From Streptomyces benahoarensis (GTDB lineage Bacteria; Actinomycetota; Actinomycetes; Streptomycetales; Streptomycetaceae), in NCBI RefSeq assembly GCF_007280575.1, contig NZ_VKJP01000002.1, positions 1 to 64,000 on the forward strand: a DNA stretch of 64,000 nt, read 5' to 3'. Positions 25,290-34,189 of this stretch are shown piece by piece. The notes beneath the pieces are model-generated. The model saw only the letters and a list, made by a program, of their open reading frames with translations. It had not been told where the DNA came from and did no database searches. Each line of letters opens with the position of its first letter. The first letter of the stretch is position 1. The position numbers and the translations under genes were made by a program.

Positions 25290-26020
25290 GATGCTTCCGG
25301 CTTGAGGACGTAGCCGACACCACGCACCGTGTGGATCATCGGGGTGCGTCCGGCGTCGATCTTCTTGCGGAGATAGCTGATGTACAGCTCGACGATGTGG
25401 GAGCGGCCGCCGAAGTCGTAGGCCCAGACGCGGTCGAGGATCTGGGCCTTGGACAGCACCCGGCGCGGATTGCGCATGAGGAAGCGCAGAAGTTCGAACT
25501 CGGTGCGGGACAGATCGATGGTGGACTCACCGCGCCTGACCTCTCTGGCCTCCTCGTCCATGGTGAGGTCCCCGACGGTGAGCCGGTTCGTTCCCGGCTC
25601 GGCGGTCATACCGGCCCGTCGAAGGAGTCCGCGGAGCCGGGCGAGGACTTCTTCCAGGCTGTAGGGCTTGGTGACGTAGTCGTCACCGCCTGCGGTGATG
25701 CCGGCGATGCGGTCCTCGACCGCGTCGCGGGCGGTCAGGAAGAGCACGCACACGCGCGGTTCCTCGCGTCGCAGGGCCCGCAGGACCTCCAGCCCGTTCA
25801 GGTCGGGCAGCATCCGGTCCAGGACCACCGCGTCGGGGCGGAAATCACGGGCGGTGGCGAGCGCCGTCGCGCCGTCTGCGGCAGTGCGGACCTGCCAGCC
25901 CTCGCCGGTCATCACTCCGGCCAGGACGTCGGTGACGTCGGGCTCGTCGTCGACGACGAGGATCCGTACGGGTTCTCCGTCAGGTCGGTGCAGAGGCGAT
26001 GGGGTACGCGGCTCGTCCAT
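25286..26020 (-). CDS. OmpR/PhoB-family response regulator
   Basis: A 244-residue regulator. The receiver domain (about 18-135) has acidic DD at 24-25, phospho-acceptor Asp68 in VVLDRMLPD, Thr in FLTARD and Lys in YVTKPY. The winged-helix domain (about 150-240) has LSRTEFELLRFLMRNPRRVLSK and RSHIVELYISYLRKKID. The ATG has a nearby GAAGGA. Its stop overlaps the kinase start. Direct repeats 48 bp upstream suggest autoregulation. Confidence 0.94.
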   Translation of the reverse strand: MDEPRTPSPLHRPDGEPVRILVVDDEPDVTDVLAGVMTGEGWQVRTAADGATALATARDFRPDAVVLDRMLPDLNGLEVLRALRREEPRVCVLFLTARDAVEDRIAGITAGGDDYVTKPYSLEEVLARLRGLLRRAGMTAEPGTNRLTVGDLTMDEEAREVRRGESTIDLSRTEFELLRFLMRNPRRVLSKAQILDRVWAYDFGGRSHIVELYISYLRKKIDAGRTPMIHTVRGVGYVLKPEAS

Positions 26021-26067
26021 GGTTCCTTCAGCATGCCCCGGCGCAGGCCACGGCGGGGCGAGGCATG

Positions 26068-26096
26068 CCTCTGAGTTTCCTCTGAATCGGCGCTGA
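26068..26096 (-). promoter_or_regulatory. Direct repeats with 11-bp period upstream of the response-regulator gene
   Basis: CCTCTGA occurs at 26068-26074 and 26079-26085, with a weaker copy GCGCTGA at 26090-26096. All three are spaced 11 bp start to start. OmpR/PhoB-type regulators bind such head-to-tail repeats on one face of the helix. The site sits 48-76 bp upstream of the regulator start and could also serve the divergent DUF2231 gene. Confidence 0.6.
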
Positions 26097-26190
26097 GAAC
26101 GGCCGCCGGTGCTGTTTCAGAAGGTTCACAGAGGTGGGGCTGTGAGGCTGGGCCACCCGTCGCCGGAGCGCGCCCGTCGAGAGGAGCCCC

Positions 26191-26301
26191 ATGGCCACCG
26201 CGTTCGCCACCACGCCCCGTGCGAGTCGTGGGATCCGCATGCGGATCGTGGGGTCCGCCACCGACGCCCGCACCGCTCGGCCGGGCCCCGCCTCACGCTG
26301 A
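26191..26301 (+). CDS. Possible small ORF (36 residues), unknown
   Basis: An ATG preceded by GAGAGGAG at good distance opens a 36-codon frame ending in TGA at 26299. The product is Arg/Ala/Thr-rich with no motif. It lies between the response-regulator promoter and the DUF2231 gene. It may be a leader peptide or chance. Confidence 0.3.
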   Translation: MATAFATTPRASRGIRMRIVGSATDARTARPGPASR

Positions 26302-26392
26302 CCGGCACGACCGTGGCTTCGCCACCCATGGCGCCGCAGCAGCCCTGCTCGTCTCCTGCCCAGCCTCGAACACCAACCTCGAAGGAGCCCCC

Positions 26393-26908
26393 GTGGGACT
26401 CAACCTGATCAACGGCATCCCCGCACACATCCTGCTCGTGCATGTCGTCGTGGTCCTGGTACCCCTCACCGCCCTCGCGCTGATCCTCTGCGCCGCCCTC
26501 CCCTCGGTCATGCACCGGTTCGGGCTCGCGCTGCCGGTCCTCGCGCTGGTGTCCCTGATCAGCGTGCCGCTGACGACGCACGCCGGCGAGTGGCTGGAGC
26601 GACACGTGGACAGCGACCCCCTGGTCCGCGCGCACACCGCACTCGGTGACGAACTGCTCCCCTGGGCCCTCGCGCTCTTCCTGGTGTCCACGGCGGTGTG
26701 GTGGTCCTACCGCCGCGCCGCCCACCACGCCCCCGACTCGGCGGGATCCACGAGCGCGGTGGCCCTCCCCCTGCGCCTCACCGCCGCGGTGCTGTCCGTC
26801 GTCATCGGAGTCGGCGCGGGCGTACAGGTCTACCGAATCGGCGACTCCGGCGCCAAAGCCGCCTGGCACGACGGCTACTCCGCCACCGCCCACTCCGATC
26901 GGGGCTGA
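26393..26908 (+). CDS. DUF2231-family membrane protein
   Basis: A 171-residue protein with about four TM segments. The N-terminal LINGIPAHILLVHVVVVLVPL is the hallmark Gly-x-Pro-x-His...His motif of DUF2231, which may bind a metal or heme. A further His pair is in TTHAGEWLERHV. GTG 26393 has GAAGGAG at 26381; the frame is open back to 26219 but that part is not membrane-like. It is divergent from the OmpR-type system, whose regulator is a good candidate controller. The function is unknown. Confidence 0.85.
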   Translation: MGLNLINGIPAHILLVHVVVVLVPLTALALILCAALPSVMHRFGLALPVLALVSLISVPLTTHAGEWLERHVDSDPLVRAHTALGDELLPWALALFLVSTAVWWSYRRAAHHAPDSAGSTSAVALPLRLTAAVLSVVIGVGAGVQVYRIGDSGAKAAWHDGYSATAHSDRG

Positions 26909-26957
26909 CGGGCACCGTGGTCCGTCCGGGCCGCCGCCGGGCCCGTCGCCGTCAGCC
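26903..26957. terminator. Bidirectional terminator between DUF2231 and kinase genes
   Basis: GGCTGACGG at 26903 and CCGTCAGCC at 26949 form the outer stem. GGGCC and GGCCC blocks inside can extend the fold. Both stop codons of the convergent genes fall in or beside the arms. Confidence 0.5.
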
Positions 26958-28814
26958 GCCGCCCGTCTCCGGCAGCAGCGGGAGGGTGAGCCGGAAGACG
27001 GCGCCCGCGCCCGGCGTGCTGTGTGCCGTGACGGTGCCGCCGTGGGCCTCCGCGAGCTTGCGCACGATCGACAGGCCGAGGCCGCTGCCGCCGGTCTGTC
27101 TGCTGCGGGACTTCTCGGCGCGCCAGAAACGCTCGAAGACGTGCGGGAGTTCGTCCGGTGCGATGCCCGCACCCGTGTCCGCCACGTCGATCCGTACGGA
27201 GCCCTCCGTCACCCGCGCACTCAGGGTCACCGTGCCGCCGTGTGGCGTGTGCCGGATCGCGTTGGAGAGCAGATTGCCGGCCATCTGCCGCAGCCGGACC
27301 GGGTCCGCGTCCACGAGCGCCGCCTCGTCGGCGGTGACGGTGAGCCGCACCCCGCTCGCGTCGGCGTCGGCACGGTGCGCGTGCGCGGTCTGTGCCAGCA
27401 CGTCCGCGACCGGCACCGGCGCCTTCGACAGCCGCAGCTCGCCCGCGTCGGCCGCCGACAGATCGCGCAGGTCGTCGATGATGTGCTGGAGCAGCAGGGC
27501 CTCCTCCAGCACGGAGGCCAGCAGCTCCCCGTCGTTGTCGACGACGCCGTCCTCCGCCGCCTCCAGCCAGCCCCGGATGTTGCTCAGCGGCGTGCGCAGC
27601 TCGTGCGCCACGTCGCTGACCATCGCCTTGCGCAGCCGTTCGAGCTCCGCGCGCCGCCCGGCCATCGAGTTGAAGGCGACCGACAGCCGGCCGATCTCGT
27701 CACCGCCGACCACCCGCACCTGGGCGGACACGTCGCCCTCCGCCAGCCGTTGCACCGCGGCGGTCAGCGCGCGCAGCGGACGCACCAGCCGGATGCCCGC
27801 GAGGACGGTGGCCACGACGGTCACCAGCAGCACCAGCGCCGCGCCCCCGGCGATCCGCGCCTTGTTGGCCGGGGACAGGGCGAAGAAGGTGGTCGCGTGG
27901 GCCGGGGTGGAGACGTACAGCTGCGCGGCGGGCGCCACGTACGGAGCGAGTTGTTCCGCGCGGCCGGTGGTGAGGCAGGAGGAGACCAGAGGCCCGTCGG
28001 CCCAGCGGCCGGTGGCCACCGGCCGCCCTTCGCCATTGAGCGAGAGGGTCACGGCGGGCGCGCCGCGGTGGGCGAGGCAGGCGTTGACGAGGGTGCCGAG
28101 CGCGGCGAGCGCCTTCTTCTCGGTGGGGGTCGGCTCGCCGAGGGCCGTGGCGTTGCAGCCGGGGATGGTGCTCGCGCTCGGCGGCTCCAGCCGGGGCCGC
28201 CCGCCCGGCCCCCGCTCGATACGGGCGTCGGCCCCGGTCGTCCTCTGCGCGCATGACTGGAGGCGCGAGGCGAGGGCGTCCAGGTAGCCGCGTTCGTGCC
28301 GGGGCAGCAGGAACGGACCCACCGCACGCGCGTCGATCCGGTCGCTCGCCGAGCGGGGCAGCAGGTCGGGATCGACGGAGAGCGGGTCGATGACGGCGGT
28401 GGGCTTGGCGGGCGGCCGGAACGGCACGCCTGGCTCCGGGTCGGAGTCGGCGACCGGCCGGCCCCGGCTGGTCAGCACGATGCGGTGGCCGGTCCCGCGG
28501 GCGAGCGCGGCCACCGTGGCGCCGGCTTCCGACCAGTCCGGGTGCCGGGCCGCGTAGCCGAGCAGCGCGTCGTACGCCTTGGCGTCGTCGGCAAGCGCCT
28601 GGCCCTGTTCCTGACGGATGGCGACGGCCGTCATCTGGACGACGACGTACGCGGTGGCGGCGACCGAGCAGACGGACACGATCACGGAGACGGCCAGCAG
28701 GCGCAGCAGCAGACTGCGGCGCAGCGCCCTCGGCACGCGACGCCAACGGGCCGGTGGGCGACGGGAGGTGACCGCCGTGGTGCTGCCCCGGCGCCCGGGT
28801 GGCTCAGAGCCCAC
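26952..28814 (-). CDS. Sensor histidine kinase of the second two-component system
   Basis: A 620-residue kinase. TM1 is near 31-53 (LLLRLLAVSVIVSVCSVAATAYVV). An unusually long extracytoplasmic domain of about 260 residues follows, with two Cys that could pair (RLQSCAQRT, TIPGCNAT). TM2 (IAGGAALVLLVTVVATVLAGI) leads to HAMP (RLVRPLRALTAAVQRLAEGD), then His404 in SDVAHELRTPLSN and an ATPase domain (NLLSNAIRH, VADTGAGI, GSGLGLSIVRKL). Its start overlaps the response-regulator stop by about 11 bp. A target operon is divergent from the regulator. Confidence 0.93.
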   Translation of the reverse strand: MGSEPPGRRGSTTAVTSRRPPARWRRVPRALRRSLLLRLLAVSVIVSVCSVAATAYVVVQMTAVAIRQEQGQALADDAKAYDALLGYAARHPDWSEAGATVAALARGTGHRIVLTSRGRPVADSDPEPGVPFRPPAKPTAVIDPLSVDPDLLPRSASDRIDARAVGPFLLPRHERGYLDALASRLQSCAQRTTGADARIERGPGGRPRLEPPSASTIPGCNATALGEPTPTEKKALAALGTLVNACLAHRGAPAVTLSLNGEGRPVATGRWADGPLVSSCLTTGRAEQLAPYVAPAAQLYVSTPAHATTFFALSPANKARIAGGAALVLLVTVVATVLAGIRLVRPLRALTAAVQRLAEGDVSAQVRVVGGDEIGRLSVAFNSMAGRRAELERLRKAMVSDVAHELRTPLSNIRGWLEAAEDGVVDNDGELLASVLEEALLLQHIIDDLRDLSAADAGELRLSKAPVPVADVLAQTAHAHRADADASGVRLTVTADEAALVDADPVRLRQMAGNLLSNAIRHTPHGGTVTLSARVTEGSVRIDVADTGAGIAPDELPHVFERFWRAEKSRSRQTGGSGLGLSIVRKLAEAHGGTVTAHSTPGAGAVFRLTLPLLPETGGG

Positions 28815-29586
28815 GGCGCCCGTCCCTCCGGTCGGCGGAGGGCCCGTGGCCCTCCCCGTCGGCGGGCGGCTCCTCGTCGACGAGCTTGTACCCGACGCCG
28901 TAGACCGTCAGCAGGCGGCGGGCGTTGCGCGGGTCCTCTTCGATCTTCTTGCGGAGGTTCATGACGTGCACGTCCACGGTCCGCGCGGTGATGTAGCGGT
29001 CGAAGCCGTGCAGCCGCTCCAGGATCTGCGCCCGGGTGAAGACCTGCCCCGGCCGCGATGCCAGCACCTCCAGCAGCCGGAACTCGCCCGGCGTGCAGTG
29101 GACACGGCGGCCGTGGGCCCACACCTCGTGGCGTCCGGGGTCCACGGTCAGCGGCCCGGACCGCAGGACGGGGTCCGACGCGGGCCCGGCCGCCGCGCCG
29201 GACCCGCCCGTCCGGCCGCCGCGCCGCAGCAGGGACCGGGCGCGGGCCATCAGTTCACGCGGGCTGAACGGTTTGGACAGGTAGTCGTCCGCGCCCAGGT
29301 CCAGGCCGAGCAGCAGGTCGTCCTCGGTGGAACGGGCGGTCAGCATCAGCACCGGCAGGGCGGTGAGGTCCGCCTCCGCGCGCACGATCCGGCACACGTC
29401 GAGGCCGTCGACGTACGGCATCATCACGTCGAGGATCAGCAGGTCCGGTGGCCGGCGACGGAGTTCCGCGAGCGCCGCCGCCCCGTCGTGCACCACGACC
29501 ACGTCGTGGCCTTCGCGTTCCAGATAGCGGCGGACCAGATCCGCCTGTTTCCCGTCGTCCTCGGCGACGACCACATGCGCACACAT
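28804..29586 (-). CDS. OmpR/PhoB-family response regulator of the second system
   Basis: A 260-residue regulator. Receiver: acidic ED/D at 9-11, phospho-acceptor Asp53 in LILDVMMPY, MLTAR and YLSKPF. The winged helix has CTPGEFRLLEVLASRPGQVFTR and RTVDVHVMNLRKKIE. A Gly/Ala-rich linker of about 25 residues joins the domains. The gene is divergent from the lipoprotein/ABC operon, and paired 10-bp repeats lie in the shared promoter region. Confidence 0.94.
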   Translation of the reverse strand: MCAHVVVAEDDGKQADLVRRYLEREGHDVVVVHDGAAALAELRRRPPDLLILDVMMPYVDGLDVCRIVRAEADLTALPVLMLTARSTEDDLLLGLDLGADDYLSKPFSPRELMARARSLLRRGGRTGGSGAAAGPASDPVLRSGPLTVDPGRHEVWAHGRRVHCTPGEFRLLEVLASRPGQVFTRAQILERLHGFDRYITARTVDVHVMNLRKKIEEDPRNARRLLTVYGVGYKLVDEEPPADGEGHGPSADRRDGRRGL

Positions 29587-29655
29587 GCCGTGAGTCTAGG
29601 AACGCGGTACGCCGCCGCGGGCCACCGGACCCGGCCCCTATCGGCACGCCATGAG

Positions 29656-29676
29656 TTCCTGACAACTTCCTGACAA
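29656..29676 (+). promoter_or_regulatory. Paired direct repeats TTCCTGACAA (11-bp period)
   Basis: TTCCTGACAA occurs twice, 29656-29665 and 29667-29676, spaced exactly 11 bp. It lies about 20 bp upstream of the lipoprotein ATG and 70 bp from the divergent response-regulator start. The spacing is that of OmpR/PhoB-type sites, so it is the likely binding site of that regulator. Confidence 0.65.
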
Positions 29677-29697
29677 GTGATCGCGATGCTGGGCGGC

Positions 29698-30339
29698 ATG
29701 CAGAAGACGAAACCCCTCTCCCCCGCGGTCCGTACCACCGCGTTCTCCGTCTGCGCGCTCCTCGCGGCGACCGTGCTGACAGCCTGCGGAGCGGGCGACG
29801 GTGACGGCGCCAAGGCCGCCAAGGACGGCGTCTCGACCCTGGAGACCGGAAGCCCGGCGCCGGGCGGTAAGTCCGGGGCGTCCGCCTCCTCGAAGACCGA
29901 CTCCCGGCGGCCCCAACTGCGCATGGACTCCTCGGAGGAGGAGAGGGACAAGCTCCTCAACGCCTACAACGCCTGCCTCCAGGCCCACGGCGTCCCCATG
30001 AACACCAAGCGGGCCGAAATGGCGGGCGCCAAGCAGGCGTGGCCGATGCAGGGCGAGGAGATCACCAAGAAGTACAAGCCGGCCTTCGACGCGTGTCTGG
30101 TGAAGCTGCCTCTGCAGCCTCCTGAGCTGGACTCGGCGGTCAACCCGCACTACACGGACCAGTACCGCAACTTCGTGAAGTGCCTCAAGGGCAAGGGCGC
30201 GCACATCCACATGACCCTGAACGAGCACGGCGTCGCGAACGGCTACACGTACGACGACGGCGGCAAGGGCATCTCCGAGGACGAGGAGACCAAGGCCAGC
30301 AAGGTGTGCGAGAAGGAGGCCTTCAGTGTCAAGCACTGA
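29698..30339 (+). CDS. Lipoprotein of unknown function at the head of the ABC operon
   Basis: A 213-residue lipoprotein. The signal peptide ends in lipobox LTAC and a Ser/Gly-rich linker follows. The globular part has four further cysteines (NACLQAHGV, DACLVKLPL, KCLKGKG, KVCEKEA) likely to form two disulfides outside the cell. Upstream in-frame starts (GTG 29677, ATG 29686) are possible; 29698 is chosen because it gives a standard signal peptide. It overlaps the adaptor gene by 14 bp. Confidence 0.85.
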   Translation: MQKTKPLSPAVRTTAFSVCALLAATVLTACGAGDGDGAKAAKDGVSTLETGSPAPGGKSGASASSKTDSRRPQLRMDSSEEERDKLLNAYNACLQAHGVPMNTKRAEMAGAKQAWPMQGEEITKKYKPAFDACLVKLPLQPPELDSAVNPHYTDQYRNFVKCLKGKGAHIHMTLNEHGVANGYTYDDGGKGISEDEETKASKVCEKEAFSVKH

Positions 30340-31456
30340 GAGCGCACCGGCGCCCGGCCGCAGCCGGGGCAGGCGCGTCGCGGTGGTGGCGGTGGCCCTG
30401 ACGGTGCTCGCCGGGGGCGCCGCCGGCGCGATGGCGCTGTCCGCGCACGGCCGTGACCAGCAGCCCAAGGAGGCCGGCGCCCCCTCCGCGGGGACGATCA
30501 AAATCGTGCGGGCGGACCTCGCCGACAGCCGGACGCTGCCCGGCGCCCTCGGCTTCGGCGGGCAGCGGACCGTCAAGGGCACCGGCAAGGGAGCGGTGAC
30601 CAAGCTGCCGAAGACGGACACGACGGTGGCCCGCGGCAAGCCGCTGTACTGGGTCGACGACCGGCCCGTGATGGTGTTCTTCGGCGACACCCCCGTCTTC
30701 CGCACCCTCGGCACCGCGGGGACCAGCGGGCGCGACGTGACCGTGCTCGCCGAGAACCTGAGGGCGCTCGGCTACGACACCGGCCCCACCCCCCGCGCGA
30801 CCGGCCCGGCCGACGGCGCGGAGCCCGGCACCGAGCTGACCCCCGCGCTGCTCGCCGCGCTCAAGCGCTGGCAGCACGACACCGGCCAGCAGGAGACCGG
30901 GAAGCTCGTCCCCGGGCAGGTCGTCGTGCTGCCCGGACCGTACCGGGTCAGCGGCATCAAGGCGCAGCTCGGGGATCCGGCGGCGGAGGAGATTCTGACC
31001 GTCACGTCCGTCCACAAGTCGGTCCGGGTGAAGGTGGAGGCGCAGGAATCCGGTCCGATCCACAAGGGCGACCCCGTCACCCTCACCCTGCCCGACACCA
31101 AGACCGTGCCGGGCAAGGTCACGTCGGTCGGGCAGACCGTGCAGGGCGGAGCCGATGACGACGCCTCGGGCTCGCCGTCCGACGCCACGCTCCAGGTCAC
31201 GGTCGAGCCGACGGACAGCGCGGCGGTGAAGAACCTCAGCTCGGCATCGGTGCAGGTCACCTTCACGACGGAGAAGCGCAAGCAGGTGCTCACCGTCCCG
31301 GTCGGCTCGCTGCTCGCACTGCGCGAGGGCGGCTACGCGCTCCAGCGGCCCGGCGGCCAACTTGTCGCTGTCAAGACCGGGCTGTTCTCGAAGGGCATGG
31401 TCGAGGTCTCGGGCGCGGGCATCAAGGAGGGCGACCGGGTGGTGACCACGTCGTGA
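30326..31456 (+). CDS. Membrane-anchored efflux adaptor with peptidoglycan-binding-like domain
   Basis: A 376-residue protein. An N-terminal TM ([22 protein letters not shown]) is followed by a beta region ([18 protein letters not shown]). A PG-binding-1-like insert comes next ([31 protein letters not shown]), then HlyD/MacA-type barrel strands ([33 protein letters not shown]). It probably links the FtsX-type permease to the cell wall. GTG 30326 has AAGGAGG at 30313. Its stop overlaps the ATPase start in GTGA. Confidence 0.87.
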   Translation: MSSTESAPAPGRSRGRRVAVVAVALTVLAGGAAGAMALSAHGRDQQPKEAGAPSAGTIKIVRADLADSRTLPGALGFGGQRTVKGTGKGAVTKLPKTDTTVARGKPLYWVDDRPVMVFFGDTPVFRTLGTAGTSGRDVTVLAENLRALGYDTGPTPRATGPADGAEPGTELTPALLAALKRWQHDTGQQETGKLVPGQVVVLPGPYRVSGIKAQLGDPAAEEILTVTSVHKSVRVKVEAQESGPIHKGDPVTLTLPDTKTVPGKVTSVGQTVQGGADDDASGSPSDATLQVTVEPTDSAAVKNLSSASVQVTFTTEKRKQVLTVPVGSLLALREGGYALQRPGGQLVAVKTGLFSKGMVEVSGAGIKEGDRVVTTS

Positions 31457-32214
31457 GCCTTCCGCACCCCCCGCCGACGGTCGGCGACGCGTCGCCGACC
31501 GTTACTCTCCCCCGCGTGTCCGGGCCGCCCGTCCTCACCGTCCGGAACGCGACGAAGGCGTACCACGGCGGCGTCAAGGCGCTCGACGACGTCTCGCTCA
31601 CCATCGGCGAGGGCGAACTGCTCGCCATCGTCGGCCCTTCCGGCTCCGGCAAGTCGACGCTGCTCAACATCATGGGCACCCTCGATCTGCCGACCGACGG
31701 CTCGGTCGAGATCGGCGGCAAGGACCCGTCCCAGCTGTCCGACCGCCGCCTGTCGGCGCTGCGCGGACGCTGGCTTGGCTTCGTCTTCCAGCAGTTCCAC
31801 CTCACCGAGGGCCTCAGCGCCGCGGAGAACGTCGCCACCGGCCTGCTGTACGCGGGCGTGCCGTGCCGGCAGCGCAGGCCGCTGGCGGTCGCCGCGCTGG
31901 AACGCGTCGGGCTCGGCCACCGCGTCGAGCACCTGCCGCACCAGCTCTCGGGCGGTGAACGCCAGCGCGTGGCCATCGCCCGCGCCCTGGTCAACCGGCC
32001 CGCGCTGGTCCTCGCGGACGAGCCGACCGGCGCCCTCGACACGGCCAACAGCCAGGCCGTCCTCGAACTGCTCATCCGGTTGAACGCCGAGGGCACCACC
32101 ATCGCGGTCATCACCCACGAACGGGACCTCGCGGCCCGGCTCCCGCGCCGCATCGAGATCCGCGACGGCCGCATCGTCGCCGACACCGCCGCGCACACCG
32201 GGAGCCCGCAGTGA
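31453..32214 (+). CDS. ABC transporter ATPase, MacB/LolD type
   Basis: A 253-residue ATPase. Walker A is GPSGSGKST, the Q-loop is FVFQQFHL, the signature is LSGGERQR, Walker B is [12 protein letters not shown], and the H-loop is ITHER. The first 20 residues are low-complexity; an internal GTG at 31516 could be the real start. It pairs with the following FtsX-type permease, giving a MacAB-like tripartite unit without an outer membrane channel. Co-translation is suggested by 4-bp overlaps on both sides. Confidence 0.93.
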   Translation: MSLPHPPPTVGDASPTVTLPRVSGPPVLTVRNATKAYHGGVKALDDVSLTIGEGELLAIVGPSGSGKSTLLNIMGTLDLPTDGSVEIGGKDPSQLSDRRLSALRGRWLGFVFQQFHLTEGLSAAENVATGLLYAGVPCRQRRPLAVAALERVGLGHRVEHLPHQLSGGERQRVAIARALVNRPALVLADEPTGALDTANSQAVLELLIRLNAEGTTIAVITHERDLAARLPRRIEIRDGRIVADTAAHTGSPQ

Positions 32215-33455
32215 ACCGCACCGACACCGTCCCCGACCCGACCGCCCCGGACGCCGACCCCAGCCGCCCGGTCCGGCTCGCCCCCTCCGACGTGCTGCGC
32301 CTGGGCCTGCTCGGGATCCGCACCCGCCGGATGCGCGCCGCGCTCTCCGCGCTCGGCATCTCCATCGGCATCGCCACCCTGATCCTGGTGACCAGCATCC
32401 CGGCCTCCAGCCAGCGCCACCTCGACCAGCAGCTGTCCGCGCTGGGCACGAACACGCTGCGCGCCGAACCCATGCCCAACCAGAAGCCGCCCATCCTCCT
32501 CCCCGAGGAGGCACCGGACATGGTCCGGCGGATCGGCCCGGTCACCCATGCCAGCGCGGTCGCCAACACCCATGCGCTGGTGCGCCGTTCGGACCGCACG
32601 GACCCCAACGACGGGCTGGGCCTCTCGGTGCTCGCGGCCCGCACCGACCTGCTGTCCGCGGTGAACGGCACGGTCCGCTCCGGTACGTTTCTGAAGTCCG
32701 CGACCGACAACTTCCCGACGGTCGTCCTCGGCTACGAAGCGGCGGCCCGGCTCGGCATCCCCCGCCTGATCCCCGGCCAGGAGCCGCCCCAGGTCCTCAT
32801 CAACGAGACCTACTTCACCGTTGTCGGCGTCCTCGGCCCGATGCGTCTCGCCCCCGACCTGGAACGCTCCGTCCTGGTGGGCTGGGGCGCCGCCAAAAAG
32901 GCCCTGCACTTCGACGGGCACCCGACGGTCGTCTACACGACGGCACGCGAGGACTCCATCGAAGATGTCGCCTCGGTACTCGCGGCCACCGTCTACCCGC
33001 AGACCCCCGGCCTGATCCAGGTCAGCCGCCCCTCCGACGCCCTGGCCGCGAAACGCGCCACCGCCTCGACGTTCTCGGCCCTCTTCCTCGGCCTCGCGGG
33101 CGTCGCCCTGCTGGTCGGCGGCGTCGGCGTCGCCAACACGATGTACATCTCCGTACTGGAACGCCGCCGCGAAATCGGCCTCCGCCGCGCCCTGGGCGCC
33201 CACCGCGGCCAGATCCGCGGCCAGTTCCTCACCGAGTCGGTCGCCCTCTCCCTCCTGGGTGGCCTCCTGGGCACCGCCGTAGGCGTCCTGACCTCCCTCG
33301 CCTACGCCACCTACCAGGGCTGGCCCCCGGTCATCCCCCTGTCAGCGGTCGGCGCCGGTACCGCCGGGGCGGTCGCGATCGGGGTGGTGGCGGGCGTGTA
33401 CCCGTCGATGCGGGCTGCGCGACTGGCGCCTACGGAGGCGTTGGCGACGGGGTGA
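32211..33455 (+). CDS. FtsX/MacB-type ABC permease
   Basis: A 414-residue permease. TM1 ([21 protein letters not shown]) is followed by a large extracytoplasmic domain of about 220 residues. Three C-terminal TMs follow; [39 protein letters not shown] carries the FtsX family signature. These transporters act mechanically on lipoproteins, peptides or wall enzymes rather than pumping ions. It is the last gene of a lipoprotein-adaptor-ATPase-permease operon beside its likely two-component controller. Confidence 0.93.
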   Translation: MNRTDTVPDPTAPDADPSRPVRLAPSDVLRLGLLGIRTRRMRAALSALGISIGIATLILVTSIPASSQRHLDQQLSALGTNTLRAEPMPNQKPPILLPEEAPDMVRRIGPVTHASAVANTHALVRRSDRTDPNDGLGLSVLAARTDLLSAVNGTVRSGTFLKSATDNFPTVVLGYEAAARLGIPRLIPGQEPPQVLINETYFTVVGVLGPMRLAPDLERSVLVGWGAAKKALHFDGHPTVVYTTAREDSIEDVASVLAATVYPQTPGLIQVSRPSDALAAKRATASTFSALFLGLAGVALLVGGVGVANTMYISVLERRREIGLRRALGAHRGQIRGQFLTESVALSLLGGLLGTAVGVLTSLAYATYQGWPPVIPLSAVGAGTAGAVAIGVVAGVYPSMRAARLAPTEALATG

Positions 33456-33589
33456 GGGGGTGAGGGGCGCCTGGCGGGCCCGGAAGGCGAACAACGGCTT
33501 CGGGGAACATAGTTGGTGCCGTGGGTATGGGTTCCCTCTCCATGTTCCTCCCTGGCCGACTCGCCTGGATTCGACAGCCCCCAGGGGCC

Positions 33590-34169
33590 GTCCGACACCA
33601 AGAGGGTGTTCGCCACGGGGCTCTCGGCCGGCGGAGGCATGACGGCGAACCTGCTGGCCGACTACCCGGACGTCTTCGCCGGTGGCGCCGTCAACTCCGG
33701 TCTGCCCGCCCAGTGCGCCACCAGCCTCGCGGCCGCCAGCAGCTGCCAGAGGAACAACCAGAACCTGTCGCCGGCCCAGTGGGGCGACAAGGTCCGCGGT
33801 TCGGCTCCCGGCTACAAGGGAACCTGGCCGCGGGTTGCCATCTGGCAGGGCAGCGCCGACTACACGGTCCGCCCCGTCAACGGCACCGAGCTCCGGGATC
33901 AGTGGACCAACGTCCGAGGGGTGAGCAACCAACCCGCAGCCACCCGCCAGCTGCCCGGCAACACGACGGAGACCACGTACGGCACCGACGCGGACCGGCC
34001 CGACGGGGCGCTCTTCTCCGTCTCCGGGATGGGGCACGGTCTCGCCGTCGACCCCGACCCCGGCTCCGGCTCCGGCGACACCCCATGCGGTTCCATCGGC
34101 GCCTATTTCCTCGACACCCTCTGCTCCTCCTCCTACACCGCCACGTTCTGGGGCATCGACAGCCGGTAG
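33590..34169 (+). pseudogene. 5'-truncated PHB depolymerase-family esterase
   Basis: The C-terminal half of a secreted PHB depolymerase/LpqC-type esterase. It retains the nucleophile elbow RVFATGLSAGGGM, the Asp region WQGSADYTVRP, and the His region GMGHGLAVDPDPG. Missing are the signal peptide, the oxyanion-hole region (HGC-type) and about 120 N-terminal residues. The frame upstream of 33590 is unrelated sequence with no ribosome-binding site. It is convergent with the regulator of a 3-hydroxybutyrate gene set, which suggests a lost extracellular PHB-degrading step. Confidence 0.82.
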
Positions 34170-34189
34170 GCGGGGCCCGGAGCGGGGGC

